This document shows positions 1 through 6,067 of a DNA stretch of 11,537 nt, in pieces (position 1 is the stretch's first letter; every line of letters begins with the position of its first letter). The notes beneath the pieces were generated by a model. It saw only the letters and a list, made by a program, of their open reading frames with translations. It did not search any database and was not told where the DNA came from. This DNA is from Acidobacteriota bacterium (GTDB lineage: Bacteria; Acidobacteriota; Blastocatellia; Pyrinomonadales; Pyrinomonadaceae). A program made the position numbers and the translations under genes. The DNA is taken from NCBI GenBank assembly GCA_963169175.1, contig CAUJFK010000207.1:1-11537 (forward strand). The letters run 5' to 3'.

Positions 1-1815
1 GATATTCCAAAGGTCGAATTGCAGAATGCCGAATGCCGCGCGCGTTTCGGGGAACGCGGGATGAATTCCGCGCGTCCTGGCCATCTCACACGATGCATCA
101 AGTGCGGCAAAATAAACTTCCTCCTGGATCTTTGCCGAAAGCGCTCTCGCTTCTTCCGAATCAAACGGAAGCCGCAAGGCAAAGAACACATCCTGCAATC
201 CCATCACACCAAGCCCGATATTCCGCCAGCGGTTGTTTGAATCCTTTGTACTCGGGATCGCATAATAATTCAGATCGATCACGCGGTCGAGCTGTCGAAC
301 CGCAAGGCGGACGTTGACTCGGAGTTTTTCGAAATCGAACTCAGCCGGAACGCCAGCGTCCCGCTGGCCAGTCGCCGCCGGGACGGCGGCGTTCCTTATG
401 TACCGGGCCAGATTCAGCGAGCCGAGGTTACATACCGCCGTTTCGCTGTCGGACGTGACCTCGATTATCTCGGTGCAGAGATTTGAAAGGTGAACGACGT
501 TGCCGGCCTTGGCCGTCTGATTGGATTTTTTATTAGAAGCGTCCTTAAATGTCATCCAGCCGTTGCCCGTCTGTGCCATTGTCCGCATCATTTTGGCGTA
601 AAGGTCGCGGGCCTTAATCTGGCGAACAAACATGCCTTCCTCTTCGGCTTTCTGATACGCAGCTTCAAATTCTACGCCGTACAGATCGGGAAATTGCGGC
701 ACTGTTTTTGGGTCGAACAGCGACCACATCTCATCTGCCTCAACGCGGCGCATAAACAGGTCCGGTATCCAATTTGCGATATTGAGGTTATGCGTCCGGC
801 GTGCTTCGTCACCGGTATTGTCGCGGAGTTCTAGAAAATCTTCGATATCGGCGTGCCAAGTTTCAAGATAGACACACGCCGCTCCCTTTCGCTTGCCGCC
901 CTGATTGACGGCGCACACAGACGAATCAAGTGTCTTTAACCACGGTACGATCCCGTTCGAATGTCCATTCGTCCCGCGTATCAGCGAACCCTGCGAACGG
1001 ACGCGATGATAGGCGATCCCGATGCCGCCCGAAAATTTCGAAAGCATCGCAACATCGGAATACTTTTTATAGATACTCTCAAGGCTGTCCTGCGGCGAAT
1101 CCAGCAAAAAGCACGACGAAAGCTGTTCATGTTTTGTGCCCGAATTAAATAGCGTCGGCGTCGAAGGCACATATTCAAGCGATGAAAAAAGCCTGTAAAG
1201 TTCGATCGCCTCACCCGGCGTTTCGGAAAGGCCGCAAGCGACGCGCATCCAGAAGAACTGCGGGGTCTCGATAACATCTCGCGTTACCGGATTCTTTAGC
1301 AGATATCTGTCGTACAAAGTACGTAGCCCAAAGAATTCGAATAGATCGTTGCGGGTCTGGTCTATTGCGTCATTGAGCTTGCGGCTGTTTTCCGAAACGA
1401 AGTTGACCACGCGCGGGGCGATCAATCCTTCTTTCACCCCAAACGCGATCGACTGTGAGAATGAATGTATCTCCTGATTGCGGACCTCTTTTTCAATATA
1501 TTGATTCAGAAGGCGGGCCCCGAGGTGTGAGTACTCAGGCTCTTCAAAGATAAGGCTGGCTGCCGTTTGGATAGATAGTTTATCCAGCTCCTTCGTAGTT
1601 GCCCCGTCGTACAAACCACTGATCGTCTTGGTCGCAATGCGAAGCACGTCAACATTCGGAAGCCGATATGTACAGCGTGAGATCGCCTTGACGATCTTAT
1701 TGATATCAACCGGTTCGGACGATCCGCTGCGCTTTTTAACGCACATTGTTGTCTGTGCTGTTTCTTCCGGAGCAGGTGCAGTACCCGCGTTAGTGTGGTT
1801 GATAAAACTATCCAT
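1..1815 (-). CDS. nrdA: Ribonucleoside-diphosphate reductase, large (alpha) subunit, class I; 3' end cut off
   Basis: This subunit reduces ribonucleoside diphosphates to deoxyribonucleotides in the cytosol, working with a radical-generating beta subunit (NrdB) that is not in the window. The frame is open from ATG at 1815 to the window edge, giving 605 residues; family members usually have about 750-850, so the C-terminal part with the radical-transfer tyrosines and the swinging cysteine pair is missing here. Residues about 23-115 look like an ATP-cone (allosteric activity site). Seen motifs: Cys235 in SSCFLL (redox pair, equivalent of E. coli C225), the PSTPTLFNSG and KFSGGIG blocks, the active-site triad N445-x-C447-x-E449 in SNLCTEI (E. 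coli N437/C439/E441), and C462 as the second redox cysteine. The start has GGAG (1825-1822) six bases upstream. Residues 474-490 are coded by a palindromic insertion. The leader carries a probable cobalamin riboswitch. Confidence 0.95.
   Translation of the reverse strand, partial: MDSFINHTNAGTAPAPEETAQTTMCVKKRSGSSEPVDINKIVKAISRCTYRLPNVDVLRIATKTISGLYDGATTKELDKLSIQTAASLIFEEPEYSHLGARLLNQYIEKEVRNQEIHSFSQSIAFGVKEGLIAPRVVNFVSENSRKLNDAIDQTRNDLFEFFGLRTLYDRYLLKNPVTRDVIETPQFFWMRVACGLSETPGEAIELYRLFSSLEYVPSTPTLFNSGTKHEQLSSCFLLDSPQDSLESIYKKYSDVAMLSKFSGGIGIAYHRVRSQGSLIRGTNGHSNGIVPWLKTLDSSVCAVNQGGKRKGAACVYLETWHADIEDFLELRDNTGDEARRTHNLNIANWIPDLFMRRVEADEMWSLFDPKTVPQFPDLYGVEFEAAYQKAEEEGMFVRQIKARDLYAKMMRTMAQTGNGWMTFKDASNKKSNQTAKAGNVVHLSNLCTEIIEVTSDSETAVCNLGSLNLARYIRNAAVPAATGQRDAGVPAEFDFEKLRVNVRLAVRQLDRVIDLNYYAIPSTKDSNNRWRNIGLGVMGLQDVFFALRLPFDSEEARALSAKIQEEVYFAALDASCEMARTRGIHPAFPETRAAFGILQFDLWNI
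347..395. repeat. 49-bp palindromic element inserted in frame within nrdA
   Basis: The left arm GGAACGCCAGCGTCCCG (347-363) and right arm CGGGACGGCGGCGTTCC (379-395) are inverted repeats with 16 of 17 positions pairing. The stem can be extended imperfectly to 347-368 with 374-395 around a 5-nt loop. On the nrdA strand the element encodes residues 474-490, reading NAAVPAATGQRDAGVPA after R474. In relatives, as far as I recall, the segment between the NLGSLNLARYI-like and EFDFEKL-like blocks is only a few residues long, so this appears to be an insertion that kept the frame (about 51 bases). Low-complexity Ala/Val/Pro composition unlike the rest of NrdA supports this. It resembles in concept the Rickettsia palindromic elements found inside genes; whether it belongs to a genome-wide family cannot be seen here. 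Confidence 0.8.
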
Positions 1816-1930
1816 GCCGATCTCCGATCACTTAAGCTTTCATTTCAATATCATGCCGTGATCGATGCTTCCTGCATCGACCGCTATTAGGGTAAACGTA
1901 TCCTATGTGCGCTTATCATAAGGATCGGCG
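1816..1930 (-). promoter_or_regulatory. nrdA translation-control region (expression platform) with alternative pairings around the ribosome binding site
   Basis: The nrdA Shine-Dalgarno GGAG (1825-1822) sits between two segments that can each be paired away. GATCGGC (1822-1816), directly before the ATG, is the exact complement of GCCGATC (1929-1923) just after the riboswitch core. GTGATCG (1831-1825) is the exact complement of CGATCAC (1864-1858). A third perfect hairpin, TCGATGC (1880-1874) with GCATCGA (1868-1862) around a 5-nt loop, overlaps the CGATCAC segment by three bases, so the two hairpins compete. No U-run follows any of these stems, which points to control of translation initiation rather than termination. 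The pairings are seen in the sequence; the switching mechanism is inferred. Confidence 0.5.
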
Positions 1931-2113
1931 CCCAGGTTGAGCCAACGGGTTTGCTTTGGATTGATTTGCGCCTTTCGGCTTCCTACCGGCTGCCGTCTAT
2001 CCGGTACGATGGCCCGGATCACACGGTTTCTTATCTTGGCAGTCGTCGTTCCCCATTACTGCTCGCGGGGCGCGTAAAGCGGTAAAAACCACTTTTTAAT
2101 TCCCGAAGTAACC
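1931..2113 (-). ncRNA. Probable cobalamin (B12) riboswitch in the nrdA leader
   Basis: Blocks of the cobalamin riboswitch consensus occur in order on the minus strand: GGT (2113-2111), CGGGAAT (2105-2099), a GC-rich CCCCGC-gAGCAGTAA-GGGG hairpin (2070-2051) like the E. coli btuB CGCGCAGCGGTAA block, ACTGCC (2043-2038), a hairpin ATCCGG/CCGGAT (2019-1999) as an insertion, GGTAGGAAG (1987-1979) that pairs with CTGCC and matches the btuB GGTGGGAAG block, and a terminal GGCTCAACCTGGG block (1943-1931) resembling the conserved AGYCnGGAGACCTGCC. The first small hairpin lacks a clear GTGMRAA apex, so this would be a divergent member. A B12 riboswitch before class Ia nrdABS is established in Streptomyces, where B12 shuts off the B12-independent enzyme. 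The call rests on motif order recalled from memory, without a covariance-model search. Confidence 0.6.
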
Positions 2114-2132
2114 AAAAACTCAACTCCACGTT

Positions 2133-2145
2133 CCTTCAGTGGATA
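2133..2145 (+). repeat. Copy of a 13-nt repeat, left side of the PEP mutase-like segment
   Basis: CCTTCAGTGGATA is the exact reverse complement of TATCCACTGAAGG at 3115-3127. It lies over the expected transcription start of nrdA. Together the two copies bracket about 1 kb containing one complete gene. Confidence 0.7.
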
Positions 2146-2148
2146 TAG

Positions 2149-2177
2149 ACTATATGGTAGCGGTCGGAGTTTGTCAA
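2149..2177 (-). promoter_or_regulatory. Sigma70-type promoter of nrdA
   Basis: TTGACA (2177-2172) and TATAGT (2154-2149) are separated by exactly 17 bases on the minus strand. The start of transcription is expected near 2142, giving a leader of about 325 nt before nrdA. A copy of the 13-nt repeat TATCCACTGAAGG (2145-2133) covers the expected start site, so a protein bound there would block initiation. Confidence 0.7.
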
Positions 2178-2221
2178 CCCAAAATATTGTGGGTGCACAA
2201 GTAGTATGATCGGCGGGCAGA

Positions 2222-2259
2222 GTGACGCGGCCAGATGCGAAAACTGGCCCGAACGTCAC
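2222..2259. repeat. Two-part hairpin between the PEP mutase-like gene and the nrdA promoter
   Basis: GTGACG (2222-2227) and GGCCAG (2229-2234) pair with CTGGCC (2244-2249) and CGTCAC (2254-2259), a strong stem with small internal asymmetry. On the minus strand it follows the stop codon of the upstream gene by about 20 nt, but the run of T lies before the stem instead of after it, so it is not a standard intrinsic terminator. It may still stall or stabilise the end of that transcript, or serve as an operator; no role is proven by the sequence. Confidence 0.5.
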
Positions 2260-2280
2260 GAAAAAAAGCCGCCGTCCTGT

Positions 2281-3060
2281 TCAGGCATTCTCGCTTGCAA
2301 AGACGGACATCGCGGCGTCCTTCAACGCCTCCATCATTCGCCGGTAAGGCCCCGGGCCGTAGCTGATCCTGGCAACACCCAGCGCGGCCAAGTCCTGATT
2401 CGGCGGAACATCGGCCATGACCATAATGTTCACCGGCAGCGGCGACCGCCGGCAAAGTTCGCGTATCAATTCCGTCTCGCGCAGGCCGGGTGCGAAAAAG
2501 CCGCTGGCCCCGGCTTCGGCATATGCCTGTGCCCGCTCGACTGCCGCCTCAAGCTGCTCATGAGTGTGCGGACCGGGCAGCGTTTTTAGAAAAATGTCGG
2601 TCCGTGCGTTTATGAACAACTGCAGGGCATGTTTGCTCGCTTCAGCTCGGACCGCGGCGATCCTTTCGCGTTGCTCCGCAATCGAATAAAGTCCCTCACC
2701 GCCAACTATCTGGTCCTCAAAATTGATCCCGACTGCACCAGCCGCGATCACCTTTGCAACGTTCGCCCTTAACTCGCTCAGACCCGCCGTATATCCGCCT
2801 TCGAAATCTAATGTGACAGGCAGATCGACACTTGCCGTAATGCGCGTCAGGTTTGCTATTGCGGCGTCCATCGGCAGTTCCTCACCGTCGCTGTACCCGT
2901 TTGCCGCCGCGACCGACCAGCTGCCTGTCGCTATCGCCTTAGCTCCCGCATCCGCGACGGCCTTTGCGGTTCCGGCATCCCAAATGTTGAACAGTATGAC
3001 CGGATCACCCTTGACGTGGAGCCGAGCGAATATCCCGGCCTTTTCATTTTGTGAATTCAT
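2281..3060 (-). CDS. Isocitrate lyase/phosphoenolpyruvate mutase superfamily protein
   Basis: A 259-residue cytosolic TIM-barrel enzyme of the PEP mutase/isocitrate lyase superfamily (PrpB-like, COG2513 type). Members act on C-C or C-P bonds next to a carboxylate, with Mg2+: oxaloacetate hydrolysis or decarboxylation, 2-methylisocitrate cleavage or phosphonate formation. Visible features: N-terminal NIWDAGTAK block (25-33), ATGSWS (44-49), metal-site region D85-F-E87-GGY, INFED (112-116) and INARTD with R153. The Cys-containing catalytic loop of true isocitrate lyases (KKCGH) is not present; the corresponding segment reads INFEDQIVGGEGL. Length is normal for the short PEP mutase-type members. 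The exact substrate cannot be assigned. No prp or phosphonate genes are nearby. The start has no strong Shine-Dalgarno; TATAAAAT lies directly upstream of the ATG. The gene is bracketed by 13-nt inverted repeats. Confidence 0.88.
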   Translation of the reverse strand: MNSQNEKAGIFARLHVKGDPVILFNIWDAGTAKAVADAGAKAIATGSWSVAAANGYSDGEELPMDAAIANLTRITASVDLPVTLDFEGGYTAGLSELRANVAKVIAAGAVGINFEDQIVGGEGLYSIAEQRERIAAVRAEASKHALQLFINARTDIFLKTLPGPHTHEQLEAAVERAQAYAEAGASGFFAPGLRETELIRELCRRSPLPVNIMVMADVPPNQDLAALGVARISYGPGPYRRMMEALKDAAMSVFASENA

Positions 3061-3079
3061 ATTTTATAGTCAGCTTTTT

Positions 3080-3127
3080 CTTCAGTGGATAGAGGTTAGT
3101 TTCATCGTTCCAACTATCCACTGAAGG
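3080..3127. repeat. Perfect 13-nt inverted repeat upstream of the PEP mutase-like gene
   Basis: CTTCAGTGGATAG (3080-3092) and CTATCCACTGAAG (3114-3126) form a perfect inverted repeat around a 21-nt spacer. Minus-strand transcription of the downstream gene would run through or start near it. It could be a dimer-bound operator, an RNA hairpin in a leader, or the remains of mobile-element ends. The same word occurs a third time at 2133-2145. No T-run follows in either direction, so it is not an intrinsic terminator. Confidence 0.7.
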
Positions 3128-3259
3128 CCTCTGGCCGTCGCTATGCCGCGGCACCCGGCACAATGTCATGCTACCGTTAACTTCGCTCTATCTGCAACGG
3201 CCCTCGCATCGGCCTATTAGCAAATGTCCGCGAGGGAACATTCCATCACGGATGAGTTC

Positions 3260-3289
3260 TTTACATTTAAATTCGCTGACCTTTATACT
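3260..3289 (+). promoter_or_regulatory. Promoter of the Cys/His-rich lipoprotein gene, probably giving a leaderless transcript
   Basis: TTTACA (3260-3265) and TATACT (3284-3289) are 18 bases apart. The expected start of transcription, 3296-3297, is one or two bases before the ATG at 3298, and no Shine-Dalgarno sequence is present, so the mRNA is likely leaderless. Confidence 0.5.
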
Positions 3290-3297
3290 TTGTTGAG

Positions 3298-3708
3298 ATG
3301 CTGGCTGGACAGGTAAAGCAAGCGATAGGTGTATTAGTAGTGCTGGCCTCGCTCTGCGCTTCGTCGATCGCTGCGTGTGCGTGTGCTTGTACGCATCACC
3401 GGCCAACGGCGGCGGCTGCAAACACCTGCCACGCCGCAAGTCATGCTTCTGCCAAAGAAACCGTTTCGGAAGATGTGGCGGACACAGGTTGCAGATGTTT
3501 TGTAAATGCACCAAGCCCATTTCTATCCGCAAAATCCAAATTTCCGGGCGACGCCTTGCACGACGGCCCGATCGCGCAGAAGTACATCGACGCCTACGTC
3601 GTAATGCAGGCCGCTTCGACTCAACCCGAAATTTTTAGGCCGTCGGTCGGATATCACGGTTCCGTTCACAGCCAACGCCCTCCTGCTCGAGCCCCTCCGC
3701 GCCTGTAA
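3298..3708 (+). CDS. Small Cys/His-rich putative lipoprotein, likely copper-related
   Basis: A 136-residue exported protein of unknown function. Residues 1-26 form a signal peptide with a hydrophobic core (IGVLVVLASL) ending in a lipobox-like I-A-A-C27, so Cys27 may be lipidated. The next stretch is rich in metal-ligand residues: C27, C29, C31, H33, H34, C44-H45, H49, then C65-x-C67. The rest is polar, and the chain ends in the basic, Pro-rich RPPARAPPRL. Small exported proteins with a Cys/His stretch and a similar APPRL tail accompany copper or heavy-metal resistance genes in other bacteria; that is recalled family knowledge, not tested here. The gene following 113 nt downstream encodes a cupredoxin-containing outer-membrane protein, so copper delivery or sequestration in the envelope is the best guess. 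Antisense frames over the same region look like shadows. Confidence 0.7.
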   Translation: MLAGQVKQAIGVLVVLASLCASSIAACACACTHHRPTAAAANTCHAASHASAKETVSEDVADTGCRCFVNAPSPFLSAKSKFPGDALHDGPIAQKYIDAYVVMQAASTQPEIFRPSVGYHGSVHSQRPPARAPPRL

Positions 3709-3790
3709 GCCTTGAAAACCTATCCATTTTGCCGGTGCAGGCATCTCGGTAAGCATTTTCTTTTCCGAAGGACCGCGTTCCCGGCAGGCT

Positions 3791-3816
3791 TATAATTTTT
3801 ATCCAACGATCGGAGG
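3791..3816 (+). promoter_or_regulatory. -10 element and ribosome binding site before the cupredoxin-barrel gene
   Basis: A perfect TATAAT (3791-3796) has no convincing -35 at the usual distance, which would suit an activator-dependent promoter. GGAGG (3812-3816) lies five bases before the GTG at 3822 and decides that start. The predicted 5' leader is only about 20 nt, so the gene may be transcribed separately from its upstream neighbour. Confidence 0.5.
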
Positions 3817-3821
3817 AAATC

Positions 3822-5840
3822 GTGAAGAATTTTATTTTGCTGTTATTTATCGCTCTCATCGGGAGCGGTTATTCATACGCACACACAGCGTTCACGCTCG
3901 TCAGCAGCGAGGTCAAGACCGTAAAGGCGGGCGATGTTGCGTCATTAGAGAAGGGCCAATCCATCGGAAAACGCGAAGGTTCTACGCTTACGTTCACCGA
4001 AAAAGAGGTAAGGCTTGTCGTCATCACCGGTCCTGAGGACGATATGTTGTCGTATCGGATACAGGGCGTTCGCAACCCGACGCTTGCCGTACCGGCGGGA
4101 GCAACGCTGAAGATACTTTTCATAAATGTCGATGCAGACATGCGGCACGACGTTCGGTTCGGCCACGTTATGGAACCGTTTGATGTCGTCGTCGATACCG
4201 CTGAGACCGCGGGCACAACAAAGCTTCCCGCCGGGAGCGCGGACGGAACGCTGCAAGCCGAAGAGATCGTCGTCAAGGCCAATGCCAACGGCCAGTACCG
4301 ATATTTTTGCTCGGTCCGCGGCCACGCGAAAGGTGGAATGTGGGGACACATTGCGGTCGGCGTCAAGCCTGATCCTAATGCAAAGCCGCCCGCCAGGACC
4401 GAGCATGTTCATTCACCGGATGAGGACAAGGACGACGAACATAAAGATCACCCGGCCCCGACGCCGACACCCAGTCAGCACGGCGATCATAAGATGCCTC
4501 AGCCTGTCCCTTCGCCGACGCCGCATGGCGACCATAAAATGCCGCAAGCCTCGCCATCGCCCATGGGCCGCACCGGCCATGTTCAACCGGGCCAGACCAC
4601 ATCGGGCGGACATTCAATGCAGATGTCCTCGACGGTCGATATAGGCGATCCGATGAATCGCGAAGGGTCCGGCACTTCGTGGCTGCCCGATTCGTCACCG
4701 ATGCACGCCTGGTCAAAAATGTACGCTGACGGCGGAATGCTGATGCTGATGGGCACGCAGTTCCTGCGTTATACGCAGATAGGTTCGACCCGCGATGTTT
4801 CAGTGGCGGGCAAGGGCGGCCGAAGCCGTTTTGACGCGCCGAATATGTTCATGGCAATGTACTCGCGCCCGCTGAGCGATAAGTCTCAGCTCGGCCTGCG
4901 GGTGATGGCCAGCCTCGACCCTCTGATCGAACGCGGCTACGGCTATCCGCTGCTTTATCAATCGGGCGAGCTTTATCATGATCAGCCTATACACGACCGC
5001 CAGCATCCGCACGACTTTATCTCCGAACTTGCGGCAACGTATTCGTACAAAACAGCCAGGGACCAGTCATTCTTTCTATATGGCGCGGTCGTTGGCGAAC
5101 CCGCGCTGGGGCCGCCGATGTACCTGCATCGCCCGTCTGGAATGAACAATCCTGACGCCCCGATCGGCCACCACTGGCAGGACGCCTCACACATTACGTG
5201 GGGCGTTGTCACAGGCGGGTATAATTTTGGCAAGGTGAAAATAGAAGGAAGCGCTTTCAACGGGACCGAGCCGGATGAGAACCGGTGGGCCTTTGACAGG
5301 CTGCGGTTGAATTCGTTCAGCGGCCGCGTGTCGTTCAATCCGACAAAAGATTGGGCATTTCAGATATCACACGGCTATCTAAAAAAACCTGAACGTTCCG
5401 AACCCGATCTCGATCATCTCCGCCGCACGACAGCCTCGGCAATGTACAACAAGCAATTCAGCGATACACGCAACTGGGCAAGCACATTCATTTGGGGACA
5501 GAATTATAAAGAGGGCGAAGCAACGAACTCATTTCTTTTTGAAAGCAATTATACCTTCGACAAAAACAGTATCTTCGGCCGCATCGAACGTGTCCAGAAG
5601 GACGGCCATGAGCTGGTCATCCCGCACACAGACCCCATCCATGAAGACGTTTTCTGGGTCGGTTCGTACTCGCTCGGCTATGTCCGCGACATCGTCAAAG
5701 ATAAAGGGATCGATGTCGGCCTCGGCGGCATGCTGACCGCAAATTCAAACCCTACCGCACTGGTCCCCTACTACGGCGGCACAACTCACGCCGGCTGGCA
5801 GCTTTTTGTAAGATTCAGGCCGTCAAAAATGAAGCACTAA
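3822..5840 (+). CDS. Cupredoxin domain fused through a His/Met/Pro linker to an outer-membrane beta-barrel-like domain
   Basis: A 672-residue exported protein starting with GTG. Residues 1-20 are a signal peptide; likely cleavage after SYA leaves His21 as the new N-terminus. Residues about 70-182 form a cupredoxin fold with a full type 1 copper set: His109 (in RHDV), Cys163, His168 and Met173 in YFCSVRGHAKGGMWG. Residues 183-270 are a linker rich in His, Met and Pro with a duplicated HGDHKMPQ unit (220-227 and 235-242), suited to binding Cu(I)/Cu(II). Residues about 285-672 resemble a family of outer-membrane proteins found with copper-resistance genes, recognisable by DRQHPHDF, GEPALGPPMYLHRPSG, HHWQDASHITWGVVTGG and EPDENRW; alternating aromatic strands suggest a beta-barrel ending in RFRPSKMKH. 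The role is probably copper binding and export or tolerance at the outer membrane. The fusion of both parts in one chain is the unusual point. It pairs with the Cys/His-rich gene upstream. Confidence 0.85.
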   Translation: MKNFILLLFIALIGSGYSYAHTAFTLVSSEVKTVKAGDVASLEKGQSIGKREGSTLTFTEKEVRLVVITGPEDDMLSYRIQGVRNPTLAVPAGATLKILFINVDADMRHDVRFGHVMEPFDVVVDTAETAGTTKLPAGSADGTLQAEEIVVKANANGQYRYFCSVRGHAKGGMWGHIAVGVKPDPNAKPPARTEHVHSPDEDKDDEHKDHPAPTPTPSQHGDHKMPQPVPSPTPHGDHKMPQASPSPMGRTGHVQPGQTTSGGHSMQMSSTVDIGDPMNREGSGTSWLPDSSPMHAWSKMYADGGMLMLMGTQFLRYTQIGSTRDVSVAGKGGRSRFDAPNMFMAMYSRPLSDKSQLGLRVMASLDPLIERGYGYPLLYQSGELYHDQPIHDRQHPHDFISELAATYSYKTARDQSFFLYGAVVGEPALGPPMYLHRPSGMNNPDAPIGHHWQDASHITWGVVTGGYNFGKVKIEGSAFNGTEPDENRWAFDRLRLNSFSGRVSFNPTKDWAFQISHGYLKKPERSEPDLDHLRRTTASAMYNKQFSDTRNWASTFIWGQNYKEGEATNSFLFESNYTFDKNSIFGRIERVQKDGHELVIPHTDPIHEDVFWVGSYSLGYVRDIVKDKGIDVGLGGMLTANSNPTALVPYYGGTTHAGWQLFVRFRPSKMKH

Positions 5841-5851
5841 CCGCAGCAAAA

Positions 5852-6058
5852 GCTCCCCTCCTTACAAAGGAGGGGTGGCAGTCGCTTCGGCTGACGGGGT
5901 GGTTCTTGAGCTTTGTGGATTTGGGATTGCAGATTTGGGATTTCAATTGTCGCGAGTTGATCCGCAAGCCGGAGCTCCGCAATCCGCAATGCTGGAGAAC
6001 CGCCCCGTCTGCTCGCAAACGACGCGAGCATCCACCCCTCCTTTGTAAGGAGGGGAGC
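5852..6058. repeat. Pair of identical inverted 27-bp palindromic repeats between convergent genes (MITE-like or REP-like)
   Basis: Positions 5852-5878 and 6032-6058 are exact reverse complements of each other over 27 bases. Each contains a perfect hairpin, CCCCTCCTT-ACA-AAGGAGGGG (5855-5875 in the left copy). The similarity continues inward, less perfectly: GACGGGGTGGTTCT on the left mirrors AGAACCGCCCCGTC on the right. The middle holds a T/G-rich TTTGGGATT repeat. Nothing in the interval looks coding. It lies between the convergent copper gene and SIMPL gene, where the stems could act as transcription roadblocks in both directions. Similar CCCCTCC-type palindromes are, as far as I recall, dispersed in several bacterial phyla. 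Confidence 0.75.
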
Positions 6059-6067
6059 CTTTCCCGA

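Noticed and set aside
490..834. Open frame of 114 codons on the plus strand and others in 19-317 and 930-1152
   Set aside because: They lie antisense or out of frame within nrdA, which has clear catalytic motifs; none resembles a known protein.
1930..1945. Similarity of GGCTCAACCTGGG to a 16S rRNA segment
   Set aside because: Only 13 bases match and the flanks do not; the stretch is better explained as part of the riboswitch core.
2056..2259. A 67-codon minus-strand frame in the nrdA leader
   Set aside because: It starts upstream of the nrdA promoter and runs through the -35, -10 and the riboswitch blocks, so it cannot be translated from the nrdA transcript; no ribosome binding site.
3201..3236. 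CCCTCGC/GCGAGGG inverted repeat upstream of the Cys/His-rich gene
   Set aside because: Only seven base pairs around a 22-nt loop with no T-run; too weak to call a terminator or operator.
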